This document shows positions 8,360 to 16,311 of a DNA stretch of 64,000 nt, one piece after another. The notes beneath the pieces are model-generated. The model did not search any database. It worked only from the letters and a program-made list of their open reading frames with translations, and was not told the DNA's origin. Every line of letters starts with the position of its first letter. The first letter of the stretch is position 1. This DNA is from Pseudomonadota bacterium (GTDB lineage: Bacteria; Pseudomonadota; Alphaproteobacteria; Azospirillales; Azospirillaceae), in NCBI GenBank assembly GCA_023423695.1, contig JAFAFA010000073.1, forward strand, positions 1-64,000. The letters run 5' to 3'. The position numbers and the translations under genes are program-made.

Positions 8360-9670
8360 TTGGCGCGTAAGATTTCTAAGTTTGCTTCACAGCCGCGCCC
8401 TAAGGCAAGAGTCCATTTATCTACAAATGCAGAAAGGCTAAACCTTCGCCGGTTTCACGCGCGTCTTCGTCGCGAAAGCTCGTGGACAAAAATTGGAAGG
8501 CAGCTCCAATGGAGTCGGTTTGAGAAACTTATCGAATATCTATCATCTGATGAAAAATTTCTGATTTCATCACGCGAAACCTCTTCGGGCGCAAATGAAA
8601 TTACATTCAAGAACTGTTCATTTTTTTCAGACCCAGAGGAAGCGCTCGACACTCTTTATGCGGTTGCTGCGGCTGATCGAATCGGCAAGCCTTACACAGT
8701 GAATTTTCTTGATAGTACATGTGTTGACCTCGCCCCGCTTCTTATCTTCAGCTTGATACGCCGGGCGGCCCGGCCTGGCATCTGCCAGGGAGGAAAGCTA
8801 ACATCTGGGCTGAAGAGAGTTTTCCACGCTATCGGCCTTAACAAATTTGGCCGGATGTCAGTAGGAAAACATGATGCGCGTGCGGTTTGGCCTATTTATT
8901 TGGAATCTGTAGAGATTCCTGCAGGTGCTGGCTATCGTGCCGCAGCCTATCGTAAACAACGAACCTCAACAAAAATTGCCCGCGAAGTAAACAGTTGGAT
9001 TGGAAAGACAGGGTACGAGCTGACAGAAGAAAGCTACGAGGGGCTTGTGACGCTTCTAGCTGAGTTGCTCGATAATTCTCGACATGCAAACAGTATTCGT
9101 GGTGGGTATGAGTGGACAATTGCTGGATTTATGACTCCTGGGAGTCATGATAATCAATATATTTGCTACCTTTCTATAATCAACCTCGGGAGGTCGTTTG
9201 CTGAATCTCTTAAAAATGCAGACACAAAGCGAATGCGCCAGTTAGTTAGGGATTACGTAAGTCGTCATATAGGAGCATCAATGCGTCAGGACGAGGCCGC
9301 CCTGGTTACCGCTCTTGCGCTCCAGGATGCAATCACATCGGATGGCCAAGGCGGCTGTGGCATGGGAAACTTCATCAATATGGTTACAAGTCTGGGAAGC
9401 GAGGCCGAGCCTCCCCAGATTATTATTTTGTCAGGAGCGTCGTTTATACGGCTTGCCGCCCCATATGGGAAAATGCATGTCAGAGCGGATGGGAAAAATG
9501 TCCAGTTTTTTAATGCCGATCAGGATCAAAGCCTACCGCCTTCCGATGGCCACGTTTATCGTCTCTCTCGCTCATTCCCAGGAACCGTGATATCAACGCG
9601 CTTCATAATTGATACAAACGATCTGGCACAGAAGGCGGTTGGCGATGCTGATGACCGTGACGCGATCTGA
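8360..9670 (+). CDS. GHKL-type ATP-binding protein (candidate defence/signalling ATPase)
   Basis: A 436-residue cytosolic protein in AT-rich DNA. The C-terminal half looks like a Bergerat (GHKL) ATPase: an N-box-like LLAELLDNSRHA (Glu/Asp/Asn near residues 235-239) and a glycine-rich lid GQGGCGMGN near 329-337. The N-terminal part has a segment (YTVNFLDSTCVDLAPLLIF, about 115-133) reminiscent of STAS-like folds. The start is a TTG preceded by GGAGG at 5-nt spacing; an in-frame GTG at 8348 is the alternative. It is first in a three-gene operon with a STAS-like protein and a membrane protein. Substrate and role unknown. Confidence 0.75.
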   Translation: MARKISKFASQPRPKARVHLSTNAERLNLRRFHARLRRESSWTKIGRQLQWSRFEKLIEYLSSDEKFLISSRETSSGANEITFKNCSFFSDPEEALDTLYAVAAADRIGKPYTVNFLDSTCVDLAPLLIFSLIRRAARPGICQGGKLTSGLKRVFHAIGLNKFGRMSVGKHDARAVWPIYLESVEIPAGAGYRAAAYRKQRTSTKIAREVNSWIGKTGYELTEESYEGLVTLLAELLDNSRHANSIRGGYEWTIAGFMTPGSHDNQYICYLSIINLGRSFAESLKNADTKRMRQLVRDYVSRHIGASMRQDEAALVTALALQDAITSDGQGGCGMGNFINMVTSLGSEAEPPQIIILSGASFIRLAAPYGKMHVRADGKNVQFFNADQDQSLPPSDGHVYRLSRSFPGTVISTRFIIDTNDLAQKAVGDADDRDAI

Positions 9671-9698
9671 TGTTCGAGCGGATATCGGAGGGACCATC

Positions 9699-10073
9699 AT
9701 GGAGCCGAAAATTTTTGATATCGAAGCTGCTGCTACAGCTGCAGGCGTACTGGCGCCGAATGTGGATGTGCTCCTTGGGAGGAGAGCCGGGGAAGAAGTT
9801 CGGAAGCACTTGAAGCTTACTAATCTCTCTGGGAGCGATACAATAGTTTTGGTCGCCCCGAGGAAAAAGACTGTGACCCCATCATTTTTTGTGGGGCTGC
9901 TGCAGGGGGCTGTAAATGAATATAGTAGTGTAGATGAGGCTCGTGAACACATAGTGTTAAAAAATGGTACTGGCGCCACATATACAAATTTTCAAACTGC
10001 TCTTACAACAATTATAGGGGATAAGCCAGTGACGCTTCGCCCTTTGTATAAACGTATTTTGGGGATGGGATAA
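9699..10073 (+). CDS. STAS-like (DUF4325-type) protein
   Basis: A 124-residue protein. The central segment, IVLVAPRKKTVTPSFFVGLLQGAVNEY, follows the STAS-like DUF4325 pattern, in which a strand leads to a loop-helix with Ser-Phe-Phe. The start at 9699 has GGAGGG at good spacing; upstream ATGs at 9645 and 9651 would overlap the ATPase gene. Pairing of a STAS-like protein with a GHKL ATPase recalls partner switching (kinase plus anti-anti-sigma), but no sigma factor lies nearby. The family assignment is by eye. Confidence 0.65.
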   Translation: MEPKIFDIEAAATAAGVLAPNVDVLLGRRAGEEVRKHLKLTNLSGSDTIVLVAPRKKTVTPSFFVGLLQGAVNEYSSVDEAREHIVLKNGTGATYTNFQTALTTIIGDKPVTLRPLYKRILGMG

Positions 10074-10082
10074 GCAGGCATT

Positions 10083-10733
10083 ATGGATGAAGGATCTGGG
10101 TGGTTTGAGCCAAGAACTATTGCCTCAAGCCTTAGTGGCATTATGGCTGCCGTTGCTCTCTCATGGAATATTTGGTCGTCGGGCCGCAATAGAAAGCGGG
10201 ATCACTGGCTGGATCAGTTTGACGAAGATATTCGGAGCCCGCTTTATGAGGCTCTGGACGAGCTTGGCAAATCCATTGATAAAATCCATGCTCAAGCTAG
10301 GATTGCATCATCCATTGATCTCGCAAGATCTGATATAGCTAAAGCTTGTCAGATTGCTCGCTCGACTATTAGAAGTAGCACAGACACTGAAATCGCACCA
10401 AATCTCAATAGAATATCTTCTCTTATTCGTACGGCATCCCGAACGTACTCCGGAGTTTGGGGAAAAATCAGCAATGAATTTTCCGGAAAAGTCTATATTG
10501 ATAGACATGATAACATATATAAGCCGCTAAGCCAACTCTCTACCAGCCTTCAGAAGCTTGAGGAAACTGCTCCTGGGATCATTATCCTTGATGCTTCCCG
10601 TGAAGAAGTCGAGCGCCTCATAGGAAAGCTCATTGCAGCGTTCCATGATGAGGACATATATGTACGTTCTCTGTGCAATGATTTGCGTTCACTGCTTGGC
10701 TTGAATCGAACGGCTCCTCACAGAATGCGTTAA
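10083..10733 (+). CDS. Membrane-anchored helical protein of the GHKL/STAS-like operon
   Basis: A 216-residue protein with one N-terminal hydrophobic segment (about residues 12-30, ASSLSGIMAAVALSWNIW) and a long charged helical cytosolic region with probable coiled coil (residues 55-90 and 160-205). No enzymatic motif seen. It starts 9 bp after the STAS-like gene, with AGG upstream, in the same AT-rich block. As the only membrane protein of the operon it could be the effector. Not a recognised family. Confidence 0.7.
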   Translation: MDEGSGWFEPRTIASSLSGIMAAVALSWNIWSSGRNRKRDHWLDQFDEDIRSPLYEALDELGKSIDKIHAQARIASSIDLARSDIAKACQIARSTIRSSTDTEIAPNLNRISSLIRTASRTYSGVWGKISNEFSGKVYIDRHDNIYKPLSQLSTSLQKLEETAPGIIILDASREEVERLIGKLIAAFHDEDIYVRSLCNDLRSLLGLNRTAPHRMR

Positions 10734-10795
10734 TGACATAAGTGCTGGGTGTTGGTCAGTGGTTGTAATGTGTTGGACTACTGTTCCGCTCTTCC

Positions 10796-11377
10796 TCAGT
10801 TCTTAGAACTACAACTTAGCCCCTGTTGCTTCGTGCCCGGATTGTCAAGAGGCAACATATGGATGTGTCGCGTGCGTCGCCACGTGACTTGGAGCCCCGG
10901 TGCACCCCGGGCAATTTCGTCCAGCAGCGCCAACACCTCGACAAGCGGCGCCCCTGGCTCGCTGATCGTGCCGTCCGGCCCCCACATGGCGGCGATGATG
11001 TCCAGCCGCGCCAGAACATCTGCTGCACCGACGACGGGCCGAGCCTGGATCTCAGCGGCAAGGCGCCGCGCCTCCTGTTCCAGCCGGCGGATGCGCCATG
11101 CCGCGGCGCTTGGCGCCCCTGGTGCTGACCGGGCGCCGTTCAGCTGCGCGACCTTGGCGGTGATCATCGCCCGGAACCGCTGGGCGGCTTCATCGCTGAT
11201 GGTGGCCCAGCCTGGTGCCGGGATCGTCTCTAGCTGGGCGGCCTCGGTGTAGCGACGTCCTCCAACCCGCACCGCCGGGACAGGCGAACGGCGACGCTGC
11301 CGCTCCTGTTCGGTCAGCAGTTCGGCCAACTCGATCCGCACCGCGCTCCACCGGCGCCATGTGGCGCTGACGGTCAT
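10796..11377 (-). CDS. Hypothetical phage-type helical protein
   Basis: A 193-residue, alanine/arginine-rich helical protein (RIRRLEQEARRLAAEIQARP) with no recognised domain; the style is that of small prophage genes. The start ATG has GGGAG upstream on the minus strand. Its last 25 or so residues (ending GLSCSSKN) run into the AT-rich block and look unlike the rest, so the 3' end may have been replaced at the block boundary. Confidence 0.55.
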   Translation of the reverse strand: MTVSATWRRWSAVRIELAELLTEQERQRRRSPVPAVRVGGRRYTEAAQLETIPAPGWATISDEAAQRFRAMITAKVAQLNGARSAPGAPSAAAWRIRRLEQEARRLAAEIQARPVVGAADVLARLDIIAAMWGPDGTISEPGAPLVEVLALLDEIARGAPGLQVTWRRTRHIHMLPLDNPGTKQQGLSCSSKN

Positions 11378-11472
11378 GGGAAACGTCTCCCATCGTGGGA
11401 CCGTGGGACGGAGCGGCGCCCGGTGTGGTGGAAGTCCTTCGCATCTGAATGCTTCGGGAACGAGGGACAGGC

Positions 11473-12729
11473 ATGGCCGAACGGTGGTTGGTGGAGACGA
11501 TGCCCCTGCAAGGGAGCCCGCACGGGCCGGTGCTGCGCGCGGCGCGCGACGCCTTGTGTGCGGCCGGGCTGGCGGCCGGTGTCACGCTGGTGCTGGTCGA
11601 GGAATGGGAGGCGCTGGAGCGGCTGAACGCCCGGCAACGCGGCGACTGGTTCCCGCTCCTCCCTCGGCGGGCGGCGGCGCCGTCCTTCTGGGTGGCCGCG
11701 GTCGATGCTGAGGGCGAGTTTGTCGCCACCCATGGCGTGGTGCTGCTCGACTGCTCGGCGGCCAGCTTCGGCGCGCGGGTCGGCGACCTGACGGCGTTCC
11801 ATGATCCTGGTGCTGCTCCGGTGGGGGAGTTCGGTTTCTGCGCCTCGCCGGCGGCGCACGAGACGCGCGGGACGGTGGCCTGGATCGTTGCCGGCTGGAA
11901 CCGGCCGGACTGGCGCGGGCGGGGGCTGTTCCACCTGCTGGGCGCCGTAGCGCGCCTAGTGGCGCTGGACCGCTGGTCGCCGCGCTGGGTGGTTGGGCTG
12001 GTCGATCCGGAGACGGTGTCGGTGTGGGCGCGTCGCTGCGCAGGCCGGGCGCTGTTGGAGCCCCTGCCCGCGGTGCTCTACCAGCAGGCGGGCGTTGGGC
12101 GGCTGCCGCTCCATTTCATGCGCTGGAGCCGGCCGGCGGTGCTGCTCGACCTGCAAGAGGCGGCACGGGCGCGTTCAATGCAGCGTCTGGACGTCGACGG
12201 CAGACAGGACCGCGCGGCGCCCCTGGCTCTCCCATCCATAGAGGGCGTGGGTGTAGACGAAGGTCCGGCCGACACCGGAGACGGTCACCCGGTTGAAGAC
12301 CGCCTCACCGGCGCCGATGCTCTCGGCATACTGCGCCCCGACGCTGTGCGCGAACTCGACATGGGGATCCACTTCGTCGGGCTGGTTGATGACGGCTCGT
12401 CCCCAGGCGCGCCCCAGCACCGACAGAGTCGGCACCCCCAGATGCCGGAAGCACAGCGGCTCGGCCGGCCCGGTGCTGGACAGGAAGGTACAGCGGTCCA
12501 TCAGGCCGGCGCGCTTCAGGAAGGCGGGCAAGGAGGGGGCCAGCACGTGCTGACGCCGGCACTCCGCCACGATGGTGCGCTGCCAGTCCGTCGCCTCGGC
12601 CAGCGTCAGCCGGACGATGGCGGTCTCCGGCCGGACGACGGGGCGCTGGGCGCCCCGGTCCTGGGTGGGGAAGGCGAGGATGGTCATGCCGCCCGCTCCA
12701 GCTTCAAGGCCTCCACCGCGGCGGCGTAG
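11473..12729 (+). CDS. GNAT-like acyltransferase-type protein with antisense C-terminal extension
   Basis: The first 235 or so residues look genuine: an alpha/beta domain with FGFCASPA, VAWIVAGWNRPDWRGRGLFH (resembling a GNAT acetyl-CoA loop R/G-x-x-G) and PRWVVGLVDPETV. The start has GAGGG six nt upstream. From about 12180 the frame runs fully antisense to the two leftward genes and turns into low-quality sequence. The true stop was probably lost when it was joined head-on to those genes, so the functional product may end near 12190. Substrate unknown. Confidence 0.5.
   Translation: MAERWLVETMPLQGSPHGPVLRAARDALCAAGLAAGVTLVLVEEWEALERLNARQRGDWFPLLPRRAAAPSFWVAAVDAEGEFVATHGVVLLDCSAASFGARVGDLTAFHDPGAAPVGEFGFCASPAAHETRGTVAWIVAGWNRPDWRGRGLFHLLGAVARLVALDRWSPRWVVGLVDPETVSVWARRCAGRALLEPLPAVLYQQAGVGRLPLHFMRWSRPAVLLDLQEAARARSMQRLDVDGRQDRAAPLALPSIEGVGVDEGPADTGDGHPVEDRLTGADALGILRPDAVRELDMGIHFVGLVDDGSSPGAPQHRQSRHPQMPEAQRLGRPGAGQEGTAVHQAGALQEGGQGGGQHVLTPALRHDGALPVRRLGQRQPDDGGLRPDDGALGAPVLGGEGEDGHAARSSFKASTAAA
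12175..12687 (-). CDS. PAS-like sensor/hypothetical protein
   Basis: A 170-residue protein. The centre (PLCFRHLGVPTLSVLGRAWG, then NQPDEVDPHVEFAHSVGAQY) resembles the PAS-like regions of small alphaproteobacterial regulators, followed by a beta-rich end. No transmembrane segment or output domain is seen. Its start overlaps the stop of the 431-residue gene by ATGA, so the two are translated together. The opposite-strand extension of the GNAT-like frame covers all of it; codon quality favours this strand. Confidence 0.6.
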   Translation of the reverse strand: MTILAFPTQDRGAQRPVVRPETAIVRLTLAEATDWQRTIVAECRRQHVLAPSLPAFLKRAGLMDRCTFLSSTGPAEPLCFRHLGVPTLSVLGRAWGRAVINQPDEVDPHVEFAHSVGAQYAESIGAGEAVFNRVTVSGVGRTFVYTHALYGWESQGRRAVLSAVDVQTLH

Positions 12730-13979
12730 GCCGTCTGGAACTGCGCCGGGGTGATGCCCGCGGCGCTGGCGCCGGCATCGACCATGCGGCCGGTCGGCTC
12801 CAGCGGCAGGGCCAGCGTGGTGGGCGCCTCGGCTTCGAAGGCGGCGATCGTGTCGGCGAAGGCGTCGGCGTTCTGGCGCTGGTCGTTAGCCCCGGCAAGA
12901 TTGGCACGGGGCGCGGCCCTGGTCAGATTCCGCAGCCCCTTCGCCAAGCGCCACAGGGCGGCGAGTGAGTCCCGTTCATTGTCGCCCGGCAGGCTGCCGT
13001 CGGTGAGCCACGCCCGCACCTGGGCTTCGTCGACGCCGAAATAGAAGATCAGGGAGCGCAGGGCGAGCTTGGCCAGGATCTCCAGATCCCCGACGGTGTG
13101 CGCCGGCGCGGTCAGAACCCGGCGGGCGGCGTCGCGCGAGCGCTCGGCGATGGCGTCATACTCGCCATTGTCCAGCGCCTCTCCGGGGAGCGTCGTCACC
13201 TCGGCGTCGAGGGCGACCAACTCGTCCCAGGCCTTCCGCAGTTCTGCGCTGGGCACCGGCCCGGCGACGCGGGCCGTTCCCAGCAGCTTCACCCGGTTGA
13301 CGATGGTGTGGATTGCCAGGGTGTGCGGATTGTCGGGGTCATAAGGCGGGTCGAACGCGATGCCCGCCGGGTCTTCCATCGTCCCCGAGTGCTCCAGGTG
13401 GAGCATGGTGTAAATCTGGGCTGCCAGCCCATCCATGGTGACGGGCGCCGGCGCGATGACCTTAAGCGCGACCGCGTCCACTTCCGTGCACATGCCGGTA
13501 AAGGTGTCGTCGTCGATGTCGGACGGGCGCCGAACCAACTCCGTGACGGACTGCTTCCACCGCTCGAAAGCGGCGAAGATCTCGGCATCGGCGCTGGCGG
13601 CGGCGATGATCTGGGGGAGGAGGCGTTGCACGTCGCGCGCAAGCCCCTCCTTCTCCGCCTGCTCAAGGTCAAAGAATCCCATGCCGATGTAGCCGCATCC
13701 CATCCGCTCTACCTTGGCGAAGAGATCGCCGAGGGTCTCGGCGGGGGTGGCCAAGATGGCGTCGTGCAGCCGCTCCCATGTCTTCCCGCGGGCTTCCTGC
13801 GCGGCTTTATCCTCCTCCGGGATGGCGGCGAACGTCTCCAGCAGCGTGCGCGTCTGGTCCGCGGCTTCCCGGAAAGTCATCCCGAGTTCGGGAATGGTGG
13901 TCGTCGCCAGCAGCGAAGCGCGGAAGGGGGCGGTGTTGCGTTCGGCTTCGGCCGGGGTATGTTCGGGATCGATCGTCAT
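12684..13979 (-). CDS. Hypothetical protein with three internal helical repeats
   Basis: A 431-residue soluble acidic helical protein. Three stretches share a pattern: an acidic loop, a helix, a small turn and another helix. Examples are HDAILATPAETLGDLFAKVE, VALKVIAPAPVTMDGLAAQI and ARRVLTAPAHTVGDLEILAK. The type is common in alphaproteobacterial prophage regions but has no function I know. It is coupled to the PAS-like gene by ATGA. A C-terminal stretch (GITPAQFQTAYAAAVEALKL) may be a small interaction helix. Confidence 0.7.
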   Translation of the reverse strand: MTIDPEHTPAEAERNTAPFRASLLATTTIPELGMTFREAADQTRTLLETFAAIPEEDKAAQEARGKTWERLHDAILATPAETLGDLFAKVERMGCGYIGMGFFDLEQAEKEGLARDVQRLLPQIIAAASADAEIFAAFERWKQSVTELVRRPSDIDDDTFTGMCTEVDAVALKVIAPAPVTMDGLAAQIYTMLHLEHSGTMEDPAGIAFDPPYDPDNPHTLAIHTIVNRVKLLGTARVAGPVPSAELRKAWDELVALDAEVTTLPGEALDNGEYDAIAERSRDAARRVLTAPAHTVGDLEILAKLALRSLIFYFGVDEAQVRAWLTDGSLPGDNERDSLAALWRLAKGLRNLTRAAPRANLAGANDQRQNADAFADTIAAFEAEAPTTLALPLEPTGRMVDAGASAAGITPAQFQTAYAAAVEALKLERAA

Positions 13980-14082
13980 GGTTTATTTCGGTTCCATGGG
14001 GGTCAACGGATGGCGCCGCTGCTGCGGTGCCTTCGATGGGCGCCCGACCGCTGCCGCGGCCGGGCGTTCGTCGTTCTGGCGA

Positions 14083-14928
14083 TCAGCGGACTGACAGATC
14101 GGTGCCGAACCAGCGGCCGGACAGGCGCGCGGTGGTGCCGTCCTCGGCGGCGCTGGCGATGGCCTGGGTGAAGCGGGCGGACAACTGGTCGCCCTTGCGG
14201 ACGGCGACAGCCACGCCGCCGCCCAACGGGCCGCCGCTGAAGGCGGGGCCGGCCGGGATCAGGGTCCCGCCGGCGGCACGCAGGGCCTCCACCGACGTCC
14301 GGGCGGTCAGCATCGCGTCGACGCGGCCGGCGGCAAGGTCCAGGGCCGCGGCGTCCACCGTCTCGTAGAAGCGCAGCCGGACGCGGGGGAACAGCGTCTC
14401 CAGCATGTGGGCGTGGATGGTCGAGGCCTGCACGGCGATCACCTTCCCGTCCAGGGCGCGGGCGGCGCTGTTGGCGATGCGCTGGCCGGCCGGTGTGGAG
14501 AGATCGGCGCGCTCCGCGTCGGGCAGCGCGCCGATCAGGTCGGAGCCCGGCCGCACCGCGAAGACGGCGGGGTCGGCGGCATAGGCGCGACTAAAGTCCA
14601 CAGCCCCTGCCCGCTCGGCGGTGACGGTCACGCCGGCCATGACGGCGTCATACCGGCCCTGCTGCAGGCCGGGCAGGATGCCGGTCCAGTCCTGGGCGAC
14701 GATGGCGCAGCGGACCCGCATCCGGCGGCACAGGTCGCTGGCCAGGTCGACTTCGAACCCGACCAGCTTGCCGTCGGCCGTGGTGGCGTTCCACGGGGCG
14801 AAGGCGCCCTCGGTGGCGATGCGCAGCACCGGGGCAGGCTCCGGCTGCTGGCTTGCGAAGGAGGCGGCGCCGGCGGCGATGGTGGCGGCGACCGCCGCCG
14901 CGGTGGCGAACAGGGCAAGGCGGCTCAT
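14083..14928 (-). CDS. Periplasmic amino-acid-type solute-binding protein (SBP family 3)
   Basis: A 281-residue protein with a signal peptide (LALFATAAAVAATIAAGAA). It shows the type II binding fold of family 3: LRIATEGAFAPWNATTADGK, LVGFEVDLASDLCRRM, VAQDWTGILPGLQQGRYDAVMAGVTVT, VIAVQASTIHAHML and GGVAVAVRKGD. The start at 14928 has GGAGG seven nt upstream; the frame opens six codons earlier without that signal. No permease or ATPase gene is adjacent, so it is an orphan receptor or a substrate-binding partner for a distant ABC system. Confidence 0.85.
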   Translation of the reverse strand: MSRLALFATAAAVAATIAAGAASFASQQPEPAPVLRIATEGAFAPWNATTADGKLVGFEVDLASDLCRRMRVRCAIVAQDWTGILPGLQQGRYDAVMAGVTVTAERAGAVDFSRAYAADPAVFAVRPGSDLIGALPDAERADLSTPAGQRIANSAARALDGKVIAVQASTIHAHMLETLFPRVRLRFYETVDAAALDLAAGRVDAMLTARTSVEALRAAGGTLIPAGPAFSGGPLGGGVAVAVRKGDQLSARFTQAIASAAEDGTTARLSGRWFGTDLSVR

Positions 14929-15109
14929 GCAGGATCCTCCAGGCAAGGCGGGGGCGTTCGCGCCGAACGGCGCGTTGCGCGGTAGTGGGGTGGGTGGCGA
15001 GGACTGGTCGCCCTGGATCAGGCGAGGTTAAGCGGGGCGCGGCTGCGCGGGAACGGGGCAGCTGCGCGCAAATCTGAGACTCATGACGCGGCTCTCGACC
15101 AGCGGCCGG

Positions 15110-15487
15110 TCAATGGCAGGCGGTGTACTTCACCGAACCGTAGCCGCCGCCGTACATCTTGCAGCCGAAGCGGCGCTCGGCGCGGGCCGCGGCGGCGTTG
15201 AGCTGGCGGCTCAGCCCGTTGTTGGCCTTCGCGATGGCAGCGGCGTCCTGGGCGTCCCAATCGGGCTGGGCACGGGCGCGAGCCTCCAGCAACGCCGCGC
15301 GGTCGGCGGCGACCTTCTCGGCCGTCTGGCGGGCATACATCGCCTCCAGCGCAGCGCGGTTGCGCATCTCCTTCCATGCGAGCTTCAGGGCGTAGGCGAA
15401 CTCCCGGCGCGGGCTGGTCTTGTTGAACAGCGACATACTGCGGGCGGTGGACCATGCGAGGCGGAACAGCTTGGCTCGGCAGATCAT
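15110..15487 (-). CDS. Hypothetical phage-type helical protein under XRE control
   Basis: A 125-residue basic helical protein. A conserved-looking segment, RREFAYALKLAWKEMRNRAA, is followed by an alanine-rich helix and a glycine/tyrosine C-terminus (MYGGGYGSVKYTACH). Start 15487 has GAGG upstream; 15502 and 15535 are in-frame alternatives, but 15535 would place the start inside the operator ladder. It is transcribed divergently from the XRE repressor, so the four operators probably control both. Confidence 0.6.
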   Translation of the reverse strand: MICRAKLFRLAWSTARSMSLFNKTSPRREFAYALKLAWKEMRNRAALEAMYARQTAEKVAADRAALLEARARAQPDWDAQDAAAIAKANNGLSRQLNAAAARAERRFGCKMYGGGYGSVKYTACH

Positions 15488-15517
15488 GGCGGGTTGCCTC
15501 ATTGCTCGGTCAGCGTT

Positions 15518-15586
15518 ATACCTGAGGAATAACATGCTTCCTGAGGTATCGTCAATACCTCAGGTATCAAAAAGTTTCTGAGGTAT
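15518..15586. promoter_or_regulatory. Ladder of four 13-bp operators
   Basis: Four near-copies of the palindrome ATACCT-S-AGGTAT: 15518-15530 (ATACCTGAGGAAT), 15537-15549 (CTTCCTGAGGTAT), 15555-15567 (perfect, ATACCTCAGGTAT) and 15574-15586 (GTTTCTGAGGTAT). Start-to-start steps are 19, 18 and 19 bp, near two helical turns, so bound dimers would line one DNA face. They fill the gap between the XRE gene and the divergent phage-type gene. Confidence 0.75.
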
Positions 15587-15590
15587 CGAA

Positions 15591-15869
15591 ATGGCTGACG
15601 TCATCACAAGCGAGCAGGTTCGAGCAGCCCGGGCTTTGCTTCGATGGGAACAGAAAGATCTCGCGGAGGCGTCAAGGGTATCGCTACCGACCATCAAGCG
15701 GTTAGAAGGGATAGCGGGCCAATTGAAGGCCAACGACCTAACCATAGACGCGCTGATCAGGGCATTCGAGACCGCGGGCCTTCAATTCATCTACCCCAAC
15801 GGCGGCGGCGCTGGCGTCCGGTGGCGTGACAATCCGGCGAAGCTGGCGCCCAGCGGAGCCGGCGAATGA
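15591..15869 (+). CDS. XRE-family HTH repressor
   Basis: A 92-residue protein whose first 60 residues form a Cro/C1-type HTH: QVRAARALLRWEQKDLAEAS, then VSLPTIKRLEGI and a helix TIDALIRAFETAGLQFIY. The tail is short and glycine rich. The start lies five bases after the last operator of the 15518-15586 ladder, so it almost certainly represses itself and the divergent gene at 15110-15487. It overlaps the next gene by ATGA. Confidence 0.85.
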   Translation: MADVITSEQVRAARALLRWEQKDLAEASRVSLPTIKRLEGIAGQLKANDLTIDALIRAFETAGLQFIYPNGGGAGVRWRDNPAKLAPSGAGE

Positions 15870-16066
15870 AGGCCTCCTCCTCGATCATCGTCGACGAAGC
15901 CGGCCCACAAAAGTTCACCCTCACCGTGGTGTTCGACGGTCAGCGCTTCGAGTGCGGCAGCTACATCAGCCGGGCCGCAGCGATGCAGGCAGGGCGGTTG
16001 TTCGTTCAGCGCAAGGAAGCTGAGGCAGCCGGCGGCCGGACGAAGCGGAAGCCTGGTAAAGGGTGA
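15866..16066 (+). CDS. Small hypothetical protein coupled to XRE repressor
   Basis: A 66-residue protein with a predicted beta-rich start (IIVDEAGPQKFTLTVVFDGQ, then RFECGSYISRAAAMQAG) and a basic C-terminal tail (GGRTKRKPGKG). The ATG overlaps the XRE stop as ATGA. No known family. Possibly an accessory or antirepressor-like partner; that is a guess from position only. Confidence 0.55.
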   Translation: MKASSSIIVDEAGPQKFTLTVVFDGQRFECGSYISRAAAMQAGRLFVQRKEAEAAGGRTKRKPGKG

Positions 16067-16311
16067 AGGCCGGCGCTTCCTATAGGTGATTGCCACGGAG
16101 GACGTACGGCCTTCTCCCCTCGATCGAATGAAGATCCCACCGTCGCTGGCGTGAAACTGGCGCTACCTCGCCCCCGCCAGTCGACTCCCCCCGCTCTCCA
16201 GCGTGACCCTGTCAGCTTGAGGTTGCCCGCGCCGCGCAGGGACGCGCAGGCGGACGCCACGCTCGTTGGAGTGCACGAGCAATGGCCGAGGCTTTGCCGA
16301 ACAGGACCGTC

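Noticed and set aside
16067..16281. Left end of an IS200/605-type element upstream of the nuclease
   Set aside because: I looked for a subterminal hairpin and a clear boundary motif and found none I could defend; no tnpA is present either.
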